Part shown: positions 22,581 through 29,630 of the stretch, in pieces
Position numbering within the stretch: the first letter of the stretch is position 1
Layout of the letters: every line of letters starts with the position of its first letter
The notes under the pieces: model-generated
What the model saw: the letters and a program-made list of their open reading frames with translations, nothing else
Database searches by the model: none
What the model was told of the DNA's origin: nothing
NCBI GenBank assembly: GCA_027310735.1
Contig: DAIDAH010000005.1
Coordinates: forward strand, 1 to 29,630
Direction: 5' to 3'
Source: Methylotenera sp.
GTDB lineage: Bacteria; Pseudomonadota; Gammaproteobacteria; Burkholderiales; Methylophilaceae
DNA length: 29,630 bases
Position numbers and translations under genes: made by a program

Positions 22581-24521
22581 ATGGCAAGACCAAAGAAAAG
22601 CGATCAGTTAGCAGAAAAAAAGAGTATGGAATTTGTGAGCACAGAGCTTACAGAGGTTAGTGCTGAAGAGCGCCGTACGCGCCTGAAAACGCTGATTGTG
22701 TTGGGTAAGGAGCGTGGCTATCTAACTTATGCGGAAATCAACGACCATTTGCCGGATGATGTGCAAGGGTCAGAGCAAATCGATGGCATTATCGGCATGA
22801 TTAATGACATGGGCATTCAGGTATACGAAGAGGCGCCTGATGCTGAGGTGTTGTTAATGTCAGATGCGCCTGCTGCAGTGACAGATGAAGACGCTGTAGA
22901 AGAAGCAGAGCAGGCGCTAGCAACGGTAGACTCGGACTTTGGTCGTACAACCGACCCTGTGCGTATGTATATGCGTGAGATGGGTACGGTTGATTTGCTT
23001 ACGCGTGAAAGTGAAATTGAAATTGCACGCCGTATTGAAGATGGCCTGAAACACATGGTGCAGGCTATTGCCGCATGTCCAACCACCATTGCAGCATTAT
23101 TGGAAATGGTAGATAAGGTTGAGAAAGATGAGCTGAGTGTTGATGACTTGGTTGATGGCTTAATCGATGCTGATATTGGTTTGGATGATGCGATGGCATC
23201 AGAGTCTTCTGAAGAAGATGATGATGAAGTCGACGAAGATGATGATGATGGTGATGAGGATGGTGCTAAAGCTGCAGCTATTTCAGCAGAAGCCTTGGCT
23301 AAACTTAAAGAAGAGTTGCTGAAACGTTTTGCTGTGGTGCGCGCAGCACATCAGAAGATGACGGTGATTTTGCCTGTGAAAGGTTCTCAGGATACTGAGT
23401 ATCAATCTTTATTATCAGAAATTTTAGTTGAGCTGACTGCCTTCCGTTTTTCACCTAAGCAAGTAGAGGGTCTGTGTGATCAGGTACGTACTTTAGTGGA
23501 GTCTGTGCGTGGGCATGAACGTAAGGTTCTAGATTTCTGTGTAGAGAAATCTGGCATGCCGCGTTTACATTTTATTAAATCATTCCCTGGTAATGAAAGT
23601 AATTTGAATTGGCTTGCTGAAGAGCTTAAAGCTACGGATAAACCATACATAGAGAAACTAATACGCTACAACCATTCTATTTTGGATCAACAACAACGTT
23701 TGATCAATTTAGAAACGAATGTTGGCATCTCGATCAAAGAGCTTAAAGAAATCAATAAGCAGATGACGACAGGCGAGGCGCGTGCGCGTCGTGCTAAGCG
23801 CGAGATGATTGAGGCTAACTTACGTTTGGTAATTTCAATTGCTAAGAAATATACCAATCGTGGTTTACAGTTCTTGGATCTAATTCAAGAAGGTAATATT
23901 GGTTTGATGAAAGCTGTTGATAAGTTTGAGTATCGTCGTGGATTCAAGTTCTCAACCTATGCTACATGGTGGATTCGTCAGGCGATTACAAGGTCAATTG
24001 CTGATCAAGCCCGTACTATTCGCATCCCTGTACATATGATTGAGACGATTAACAAAATGAATCGTATCAGTCGTCAAATTCTGCAAGAAACTGGTGTAGA
24101 GCCAGACCCAGCATTGTTGGCAGAAAAAATGGAAATGCCTGAGGATAAGATTCGTAAAATCTTGAAAATCAGTAAAGAGCCAATTTCGATGGAAACACCG
24201 ATTGGCGATGATGAAGATTCACATTTAGGTGACTTTATTGAAGATAGCTCAACTTTAGCGCCCGTAGATGCTGCTGTATATGCTAGCTTGCGTGACGCTA
24301 CCAGTGAAGTGCTTGAATCACTAACACCACGCGAAGCGAAAGTATTGCGTATGCGCTTTGGTATTGAAATGAATACTGACCACACGCTAGAAGAAGTGGG
24401 TAAACAGTTTGATGTTACTCGTGAGCGTATTCGTCAAATAGAAGCAAAAGCATTGCGTAAATTGCGCCACCCAACGCGTTCAGAAAGATTAAGAAGCTTC
24501 TTAGAAACGGGGCAAGACTAA
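22581..24521 (+). CDS. rpoD: RNA polymerase primary sigma factor RpoD (sigma-70)
   Basis: This is the housekeeping sigma factor. Region 1.1 lies at about 30-100 ('GKERGYLTYAEINDHLPDDV'). Region 1.2 ('PVRMYMREMGTVDLLTRESE') is followed by the non-conserved insert with a long Asp/Glu run at about 205-235. Region 2 has 'EANLRLVISIAKKYTNRGLQ' and 'KFSTYATWWIRQAITRSIAD' (about 415-470), region 3 follows, and region 4 carries 'TLEEVGKQFDVTRERIRQIE', the -35-reading helix-turn-helix. Its 646 residues are slightly longer than E. coli's 613 because of the insert. 'agaggt' is the binding site. It ends the macromolecular synthesis operon. Confidence 0.97.
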   Translation: MARPKKSDQLAEKKSMEFVSTELTEVSAEERRTRLKTLIVLGKERGYLTYAEINDHLPDDVQGSEQIDGIIGMINDMGIQVYEEAPDAEVLLMSDAPAAVTDEDAVEEAEQALATVDSDFGRTTDPVRMYMREMGTVDLLTRESEIEIARRIEDGLKHMVQAIAACPTTIAALLEMVDKVEKDELSVDDLVDGLIDADIGLDDAMASESSEEDDDEVDEDDDDGDEDGAKAAAISAEALAKLKEELLKRFAVVRAAHQKMTVILPVKGSQDTEYQSLLSEILVELTAFRFSPKQVEGLCDQVRTLVESVRGHERKVLDFCVEKSGMPRLHFIKSFPGNESNLNWLAEELKATDKPYIEKLIRYNHSILDQQQRLINLETNVGISIKELKEINKQMTTGEARARRAKREMIEANLRLVISIAKKYTNRGLQFLDLIQEGNIGLMKAVDKFEYRRGFKFSTYATWWIRQAITRSIADQARTIRIPVHMIETINKMNRISRQILQETGVEPDPALLAEKMEMPEDKIRKILKISKEPISMETPIGDDEDSHLGDFIEDSSTLAPVDAAVYASLRDATSEVLESLTPREAKVLRMRFGIEMNTDHTLEEVGKQFDVTRERIRQIEAKALRKLRHPTRSERLRSFLETGQD

Positions 24522-24557
24522 GCTATTTTAGTTTAAAATACTGAACTTGAAAGTTTA

Positions 24558-24636
<79 letters not shown>

Positions 24637-24644
24637 ATAAAGAT

Positions 24645-24677
24645 AAGGGCTGCAGGGATGTAGCCCTTTTTCTTTTG
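24645..24677 (+). terminator. Terminator after the tRNA gene
   Basis: A 10-bp stem pairs 24645-24654 with 24659-24668 (one G-U) around a 4-base loop, followed by T-rich 'tttcttttg'. Confidence 0.88.
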
Positions 24678-24683
24678 TAGAGT

Positions 24684-24719
24684 GGGGTTACATGGGGGTT
24701 ACGTTTCCTTGAGGGTAAC
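24684..24719. repeat. Short 'GGGGTTAC' repeats beside the tRNA
   Basis: 'ggggttac' occurs at 24684-24691 and 24695-24702, exactly 11 bases apart. A related 'gggtaac' lies at 24713-24719, forming an inverted pair with the second. One-turn spacing next to a tRNA 3' end suggests arm-type recombinase sites, but no integrase gene is in the window. Confidence 0.4.
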
Positions 24720-24833
24720 TTCTGTTTTTCGATGACTACCTTTTTCAGAGCTGGTAATTGTTAAGTCAGTACTGGCGAAGTGTCTTTTCATTTCAATTAA
24801 AATCCAATTCAGAAATCCGAATGAATTCGACTT
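24699..24833 (-). other. Possible short coding remnant near the tRNA
   Basis: A 44-codon open stretch on the minus strand ends at 24699. It contains 'FGFLNWILIEMKRHFASTDL' and ends 'SHRKTEVTLKET', with an internal Met at 24791-24789. The composition looks protein-like and it runs toward the tRNA, as a cut-down island gene might. No family is recognised and it could be chance. Confidence 0.2.
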
Positions 24834-25176
24834 CTATCGACCATAAATAAAACTTGCTTAGTACCACCATACACACGGATCTATAATCACTTAGATCTAT
24901 ATGATAAGTGTTTTTGCTTTCGCTTAAGTCTGTATGTTGCAGACCATCCAGTTTCTTGGTTTATTGCAAAGATTTAACTCTAAAACAAAATAATTGGATT
25001 GATATGTGATTTATTGAATTTAGGATATATATGTTATTTAGTTAATGGGTTAGTGTTATCTGCTAATGTCTACTAAATTATATTTTATTGTCTATTGAAA
25101 TCAAATAATTAACTGATGATGTAAAAATATATTCATTACTCATTATTGATATGAACAATCAATCTGGAGAAATGAA
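24720..25176. other. AT-rich non-coding stretch before the Gp2-like gene
   Basis: Apart from the possible remnant already listed, no gene is seen. It becomes very AT-rich after 24950. It holds a direct repeat 'gatctata' (24878-24885, 24894-24901), an inverted pair 'cactta'/'taagtg' (24888-24893, 24905-24910) and a small hairpin 'gtctg'/'cagac' (24928-24932, 24940-24944). These may be the control or origin region for the gene that follows. Confidence 0.5.
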
Positions 25177-26400
25177 ATGCACAATATCAGCATAAGCACT
25201 GATTTAACTATAGATCAAATGTATGACAGGATGTACCTTGATTCATCTTACATGCAGGACATGGTTTTTCTCTATGATTCAGATCCATCTGGTAAAACAC
25301 AAGCTCAGATGGATGCAACTAATCAGCAAGTTCAAAATGAACTCAGGATGTTAGAGGTTGATAATGCATATAGAGATTTTTTGAGTAACCTGAAAGACAT
25401 TGAAAAGTTTATCACTCAGGTTGTTGCTAGCGATCAGTATGGCTTTGTGTTAACTGAGAATAAATACCATAAATTAAATCTCAAAAAAGTGTCACCACTA
25501 GGTGATTATTTTCACATGGTGTTTAAGTTTACTCAGCATTCTGAATATTCAATTAATTTTAAATACAATGCCTACGTACAATTATTCTTCGATTGTTGGT
25601 TAAAGCTTAATTTAGGCTGGGTGGTATTTAATAATCCAAGTGATTTAGTTTTGGTGCAAGATAAAGATAAATTTGAATTATTTGATTTTGTGCAGGGAAT
25701 GAAACAGTTTGAGTTGTTTAACTCTTTTATAGATTCTATACGTATAGAATCAAAGACAGTTGAGTTCAAAAGTAAGATTAGCAGGACAAAGGAACAATCA
25801 TACAAAAGATACCGTCGAGCTAAATTGTATATCAATGCACTATTCAATAATCGTTCTACACGAATGCTTGTACTACGTCTTGATTTCGCATATCAAGAGA
25901 AAATAGCGAAGAGCACCTCTGTTACTCAAGCAAAAAAAGATTTGAATCATTTTTTTAACAACAAAAGAGGTAATCGAACGTTGTTTAATGGATGGCTTGG
26001 ATATATTCGCAAAATGGAATGGTCTCCTCAGAAGGGTATTCATTTTCATATGGTTATATTTTTCCATGGCTCTTTAAGAGAGAAAGGTAATTATTTGGCA
26101 CAATCACTAGGAGAGTATTGGACAAAAATAACTGGAAATCGTGGTATTTATTGGAACTGTAATAACAGCAAACACAAATATAAACGATATGGGATAGGAA
26201 TGATCGAGATTGATGATGTTTCGAAACGAAAAATCCTACTTGATGATGTTGTTAATTACTTGACTAAAACTGAGCAGCAACTTCGCTCTCATGTTTTAGA
26301 GGCTGAAAACGATAGACTGTTTGTAATGGGTGTGATGCCTCGTGAAAGAATTAGTCAGGTAGGAAGGCCTCGTAGGTGTGTAATTACTATGGCAGCTTAA
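25177..26400 (+). CDS. Inovirus Gp2 / YagK-YfjJ-type (DUF3296) protein, HUH-like
   Basis: The C-terminal half (about 210-375) matches my memory of the YagK/YfjJ, or inovirus Gp2, family found on prophages and phage satellites. Landmarks are 'RMLVLRLDFAYQEK', 'QAKKDLNHFFNNKRGN', 'GYIRKMEWSPQKGIHFHMVI', 'LGEYWTKITGNRGIYWNCNN' and 'DVVNYLTKTEQQLR'. The H289-x-H291 pair in a hydrophobic strand and the Tyr in 'NYLTK' (Y361) look like an HUH endonuclease site, so a rolling-circle initiation or relaxase-like role is plausible; the pieces are seen, the role is inferred. The N-terminal 200 residues are unrecognised. 'ggaga' lies six bases before the ATG at 25177; an ATG at 25172 is out of frame. The coding sequence is much more AT-rich than the core genes. 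Confidence 0.78.
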   Translation: MHNISISTDLTIDQMYDRMYLDSSYMQDMVFLYDSDPSGKTQAQMDATNQQVQNELRMLEVDNAYRDFLSNLKDIEKFITQVVASDQYGFVLTENKYHKLNLKKVSPLGDYFHMVFKFTQHSEYSINFKYNAYVQLFFDCWLKLNLGWVVFNNPSDLVLVQDKDKFELFDFVQGMKQFELFNSFIDSIRIESKTVEFKSKISRTKEQSYKRYRRAKLYINALFNNRSTRMLVLRLDFAYQEKIAKSTSVTQAKKDLNHFFNNKRGNRTLFNGWLGYIRKMEWSPQKGIHFHMVIFFHGSLREKGNYLAQSLGEYWTKITGNRGIYWNCNNSKHKYKRYGIGMIEIDDVSKRKILLDDVVNYLTKTEQQLRSHVLEAENDRLFVMGVMPRERISQVGRPRRCVITMAA

Positions 26401-26464
26401 ACATCTATGCGCCTATGTTAGAATACTAATCAACGTTACTAGACGTTTTTAGAAAAGCCCCCTT

Positions 26465-26728
26465 ATGCACACCACCCCAATCATTCAATATCTCAAGAAG
26501 CATGGTCAAAAGCTTGATTGGGAGATTGCAAAAGACATTGGTATATCCCTTTCACAAGTTCATACTACTATTTCAGCGCTGGAACTTACCAAAGCGGTCT
26601 CTAGCTGTAATGTAATCAACTTTGAAAGTGGTGTTGCTGTTGAAGGGTTGCTGTGCAGGATTTCTGGTTATATTCCACCGGCAGCACCTGGTAGGAAGGC
26701 CACACCACAATCGATAGTCGCTGAATAA
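26465..26728 (+). CDS. Small winged-helix DNA-binding protein
   Basis: This 87-residue protein is probably a regulator of the preceding mobile-element gene. Residues 4-45 ('IIQYLKKHGQKLDWEIAKDI' then 'GISLSQVHTTISALE') have the spacing of a helix-turn-helix with the recognition helix around 'LSQVHTTISALEL'. Then comes a wing-like part ending 'CRISGYIPPAAPGRK'. I recall the same C-terminal 'PPAAPGRK' signature in small regulators on beta-proteobacterial prophage-like elements, but cannot confirm it. No strong ribosome binding site precedes the ATG, which lies 64 bases after the upstream stop. Confidence 0.65.
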   Translation: MHTTPIIQYLKKHGQKLDWEIAKDIGISLSQVHTTISALELTKAVSSCNVINFESGVAVEGLLCRISGYIPPAAPGRKATPQSIVAE

Positions 26729-26837
26729 GCCATATTTATTTTGGGGTGTGGTGGCTGTGATTTAAGGCTATTGTTGGCATCAATTTTATAAATAAATAGA
26801 CTTCAGAAGTAGATGACCATTTACTTATTCATTTCTT

Positions 26838-29507
26838 TCAGGTCGTTGGCCTTGGAAACAAAGCTTTCCAGTTAGGTAAACCAGGTTTTGTTTTATATAA
26901 AATTGGCAATGAATTATTAGGGCATGTGTCTGGCATAACTAAGAGCAATCCCTGCCCGTTATACCCCAAAGGATCTTTATATAGCCCAGTTCCAAGACGA
27001 GTACATAGTGCTTTAGCTCGATCTCGTTCTTCAGATGTACTCCATGGACCAATCTCATATGCGGGAAACGCGTAACTAACAGGACTAACATATTCACAAA
27101 CATGAAGAGTCATAGGCAAGAATTTAGTTGATTTTATAGAGGAGACAATTTTTCTCTCACCATCCTCAGTAGAAATTATAATTATTCCTACAATTGGAAT
27201 AGATAGGTTTGTTAATAATGCCCCACATTTTTCACCCAACTCTACGGCTCCTTCGGATAAAGTTTTGCCCGAGCCAACAACGTCATCTACAACTAATATA
27301 ACTTTAGGTTTTACAAAGTTTTCATCAGAATTTCTCAGTCGACGTTCTACGGTTGCTTGATCCACAATACATTCCGTTGATATGGAATTTACTTTAGCGT
27401 ACATCCGAGCATATTGCAAACCACTCTTCCCAGGCCCAGAAAGATAAGTAATCCAGATATCACGTCTTTTATCAGTTCTCTTTTCTATGGGCGAAACTCC
27501 GACAATTGGCCTTACGACTTTAGTATGGGCAGACTCCAGTTTATGTTCGATTTCAGGTACGGACATAAATCGGACATTCTTTAAAAGTTTAAACAATAAT
27601 CTTTGATCCTGAAAACTTGTAACTTGATCTAGCCAAGCTCGTACAGCTTCTGAACCGACATGTTGTGATCTATATAGTGGCCATAACTCTGCTAATGCCT
27701 GAATCTCACCTGCTGATACATAGGCAGCATCTTCAGCATGTTGTAATTCAACCTCTAAATCATCTGCAAGAGTACTTGCGATTAAACAAGTAACTCCTAT
27801 CTCTATAAGCCATTTTTCAAATAAAGGCACACTACAATACAACTCCCCCTTTTTATCACGAAGAATGTCTCTTCTTAAGAAATCTTCCAGTATAGGTGCA
27901 CCTTCATGCTCCTGCAGTCTTACAACCCCTAAATTTTTGAATAAAGCACTGGTTGATCGATCATTATTGCGAAGGGTTCGACCAACTGCGACAAGCATTC
28001 TCAGTCGCTTTAATTCTGTAACTTCGGCTTGTTCGCGTTCAGCATTTATTCCGTCTTTCCACATATGGGCGAAAGAATTAGTATCCAACTCTGAAACAAG
28101 AACATTTAGCGCATGACGAACATCCGAGGCAATAATTTCTGTATCACGCTCTTTGACTGATATTGCAACAATTTTTGAGCAAAGAAGATTGGTGTAATAA
28201 GGATGTCCATTAGTAAGATTGAATAGTTCATTTATAGCGGCATCATCCCAATTTAGTAAACCGACAACTGGCTTTTTAACAAGTTGACAGTACTCTTCCC
28301 ATTCAGTACTTCGTGAAAAATAATCAAGAGGCTCTCGCACGAATTTATTTAACTGATCCCCCTGAGCACCAATTATGAAAGGCATTTTCTCTCCGCCTAC
28401 TAGAATAAATGCTAAATTACTTCTTGAAGCTAATGTTCTTAAGTTAGCAAAAAATGTTTCTGCAAGAGCACCTAATCTATACATCTCTGGGTGAATTTCA
28501 TCGAATTCATCGAGAACGATAACAAACCTTTTGGATGGTGATTGGGATGCCAATAACTTAGCAACTACATTAAGTTGGGATAATGATCCAAGAAAGTCAG
28601 GTGATTGAATTTGTGAGCCTGGTTCAAGATACTGTTGCATAAAGTTAAATATGTTATCACCTAGTGATTTAACAGTGATTTCAGGTGATGATGCACAATA
28701 CTCACCGTACTCTAAATAAAGGTAGTGAAAGTCATTCAATTGAGACATTTCATTTGCATATTCGAGGGCGGCATGTGCAAGTGATGTTTTGCCTATTCGC
28801 TTTTGCCCAGTAATATAAGTTGAGGACATCGGCTTTTTAAGAAGTCTATTACCAATAGACTTGACTTTTGCAACCCTTCCTACAAATGTATCACCTTCAG
28901 CCACCTCAAGACTATAAGGCTCAAGTTCCTCTAATTTAGACCAATCTACAGTAGAATCTTGTCCATCAATTTCAACATCAAAAATGTAACTGGCGACACT
29001 CCCAAAAAGCTGCCTCCATTCGAGTTGAATTGTCATGCGGACTTGTTTAGCACTTTGCACAATACATACAGGAATTAATAATGCAAAGTCACCAGGAGGA
29101 ATATCACCTAATCTCTGCTCAGGGTTCTCTAATAATAGTGCTTGATTTTTTTCACCACAATCAATTTCCGCCACAACATCTACTGCAATACCAGGACCTA
29201 AGTTAATCATGGGGATCTTGAAAGTTACATAACGGTTAGGCTCGTGAAGCGGATATCGTTTTTCAGCAGCTTTAATGGATTTCCGCGCAGTTACAAGTTC
29301 ACAATGAAATCTATCTGCTGCAGAATCTTGTAAGGCTAGCATTGCTATTTGCACTGAGGAGATAAAGGGCTTAATTATAGATTGTGTAAAAAATGAAAAT
29401 GATTCATTGCAAACAGCATCAATTTCGGCAACGTCTTCAGCTAATTGATCAAAAAAGATCTTAAAGCGCGCATCATTACAGGTTATAAGTCTCTCAATCT
29501 GATCCAT
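26838..29507 (-). CDS. STAND/ORC-like ATPase fused to PRTase-CE-type phosphoribosyltransferase domain
   Basis: Residue numbers use the longest frame (900 residues from a GTG at 29540). Residues 12-95 are helical. Residues 102-192 look like a beta-sandwich ending 'QLEWRQLFG'. 'FVGRVAKVKSIG' (219-230) opens a STAND/ORC-type ATPase with Walker A 'GQKRIGKTS' (245-253) and Walker B 'VIVLDEFDEI' (340-349). A winged helix ends 'LYCSVPLFEKWL' (567-578). From about 610 comes 'AVRAWLDQVTSFQDQRLLFK', then a PRPP-loop motif 'VILVVDDVVGSGKT' (747-760) and the tail 'GQGLLLVMPDTCPNNSLPIL...LFPR'. This C-terminal part matches what I remember of PRTase-CE, a predicted conflict-system effector. The ATPase is the likely sensor or switch. 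I start at the ATG at 29507 because the GTG lies inside an IS-like end; neither has a clear ribosome binding site. No partner gene is adjacent. Confidence 0.78.
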   Translation of the reverse strand: MDQIERLITCNDARFKIFFDQLAEDVAEIDAVCNESFSFFTQSIIKPFISSVQIAMLALQDSAADRFHCELVTARKSIKAAEKRYPLHEPNRYVTFKIPMINLGPGIAVDVVAEIDCGEKNQALLLENPEQRLGDIPPGDFALLIPVCIVQSAKQVRMTIQLEWRQLFGSVASYIFDVEIDGQDSTVDWSKLEELEPYSLEVAEGDTFVGRVAKVKSIGNRLLKKPMSSTYITGQKRIGKTSLAHAALEYANEMSQLNDFHYLYLEYGEYCASSPEITVKSLGDNIFNFMQQYLEPGSQIQSPDFLGSLSQLNVVAKLLASQSPSKRFVIVLDEFDEIHPEMYRLGALAETFFANLRTLASRSNLAFILVGGEKMPFIIGAQGDQLNKFVREPLDYFSRSTEWEEYCQLVKKPVVGLLNWDDAAINELFNLTNGHPYYTNLLCSKIVAISVKERDTEIIASDVRHALNVLVSELDTNSFAHMWKDGINAEREQAEVTELKRLRMLVAVGRTLRNNDRSTSALFKNLGVVRLQEHEGAPILEDFLRRDILRDKKGELYCSVPLFEKWLIEIGVTCLIASTLADDLEVELQHAEDAAYVSAGEIQALAELWPLYRSQHVGSEAVRAWLDQVTSFQDQRLLFKLLKNVRFMSVPEIEHKLESAHTKVVRPIVGVSPIEKRTDKRRDIWITYLSGPGKSGLQYARMYAKVNSISTECIVDQATVERRLRNSDENFVKPKVILVVDDVVGSGKTLSEGAVELGEKCGALLTNLSIPIVGIIIISTEDGERKIVSSIKSTKFLPMTLHVCEYVSPVSYAFPAYEIGPWSTSEERDRAKALCTRLGTGLYKDPLGYNGQGLLLVMPDTCPNNSLPILYKTKPGLPNWKALFPRPTT

Positions 29508-29513
29508 TATTGA

Positions 29514-29630
29514 TGTTGACGCGCGTTTAAAAATGACCACCTGTGCGCGTTGAATTTTGACCAGGCGCTTATTAGGTGTAGATTACTACACCGCTGTGGA
29601 TAAGTCGACCAAACTGACTAGGTCTTAATC
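29514..29630. mobile_element. Probable terminus of an IS21-family insertion sequence
   Basis: From 'tgttgac' at 29514 onward, two imperfect direct repeats follow, 'gcgcgtttaaaaatgaccac' (29521-29540) and 'gcgcgttgaattttgaccag' (29545-29564), 15 of 20 bases alike. A further 'gacca' lies at 29607-29611. Multiple TGACCA-containing repeats behind a TG end are a hallmark of IS21-type ends as I know them. An 18-base palindrome, 'ggtgtag'/'ctacacc', is at 29575-29592. The transposase genes (istA, istB) would lie beyond the window, so this is an edge only. Confidence 0.55.

Noticed and set aside
27865..28116. 83-residue plus-strand frame opposite the ATPase gene
   Set aside because: It is antisense to a winged-helix region with clear domain content on the minus strand; no independent support.
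24637..29630. CRISPR array, toxin-antitoxin pair or second tRNA end (att duplicate)
   Set aside because: I scanned for regularly spaced repeats, small overlapping gene pairs and a copy of the tRNA 3' end, and found none inside the window.

Overview
The window looks like a chromosome segment of a Betaproteobacterium. A Methylophilaceae (Methylotenera-like) host is my inference from the gene order, moderate-to-low GC and protein flavour; it has not been checked by search. About 24.6 kb is a dense core chromosome. The last 5 kb, plus one gene near 17 kb, is AT-rich accessory DNA.

Core region. yebC (5' end cut off by the window) is followed by the Holliday-junction genes ruvC, ruvA and ruvB. ruvC and ruvA are separated by a UbiA-family prenyltransferase that overlaps both. 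ruvA and ruvB are separated by a DUF4349-type lipoprotein and an AI-2E/PerM-type membrane protein. ruvB overlaps the full Tol-Pal set (ybgC, tolQ, tolR, tolA, tolB, pal, cpoB), which builds the envelope-constricting trans-periplasmic complex. queE and queC (queuosine precursor synthesis) follow a strong hairpin. Next comes the rpsP-rimM-trmD-rplS operon, where S16 carries an unusual Ala/Lys/Glu-rich tail. It ends in a clear terminator, followed by an ogt-type alkyltransferase overlapping xerD.

Middle. The xerD-folB gap holds a cluster of palindromic intergenic repeats and an AT-rich HEPN/AbiU2-like gene directly behind folB, whose last ~50 codons are separated by a one-base frameshift. plsY and tsaD are convergent. 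tsaD is divergent from the macromolecular-synthesis operon rpsU-yqeY-dnaG-rpoD, with an internal terminator before dnaG and an extended -10 promoter before rpoD.

Accessory end. Downstream of rpoD lies a tRNA-Ile(CAU) gene and its terminator, then about 500 bp of AT-rich non-coding DNA with small repeats. Next are an inovirus Gp2/YagK-YfjJ-type protein with an HUH-like motif and a small winged-helix protein. On the opposite strand is a ~890-residue protein joining a helical region, a beta-sandwich, a STAND/ORC-like ATPase, a winged helix and a C-terminal phosphoribosyltransferase-like (PRTase-CE type) domain. I read the last as a candidate single-protein immune system. The window ends in what looks like the terminus of an IS21-family element, abutting the start of that gene. 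Together these suggest a tRNA-associated defence or satellite island.
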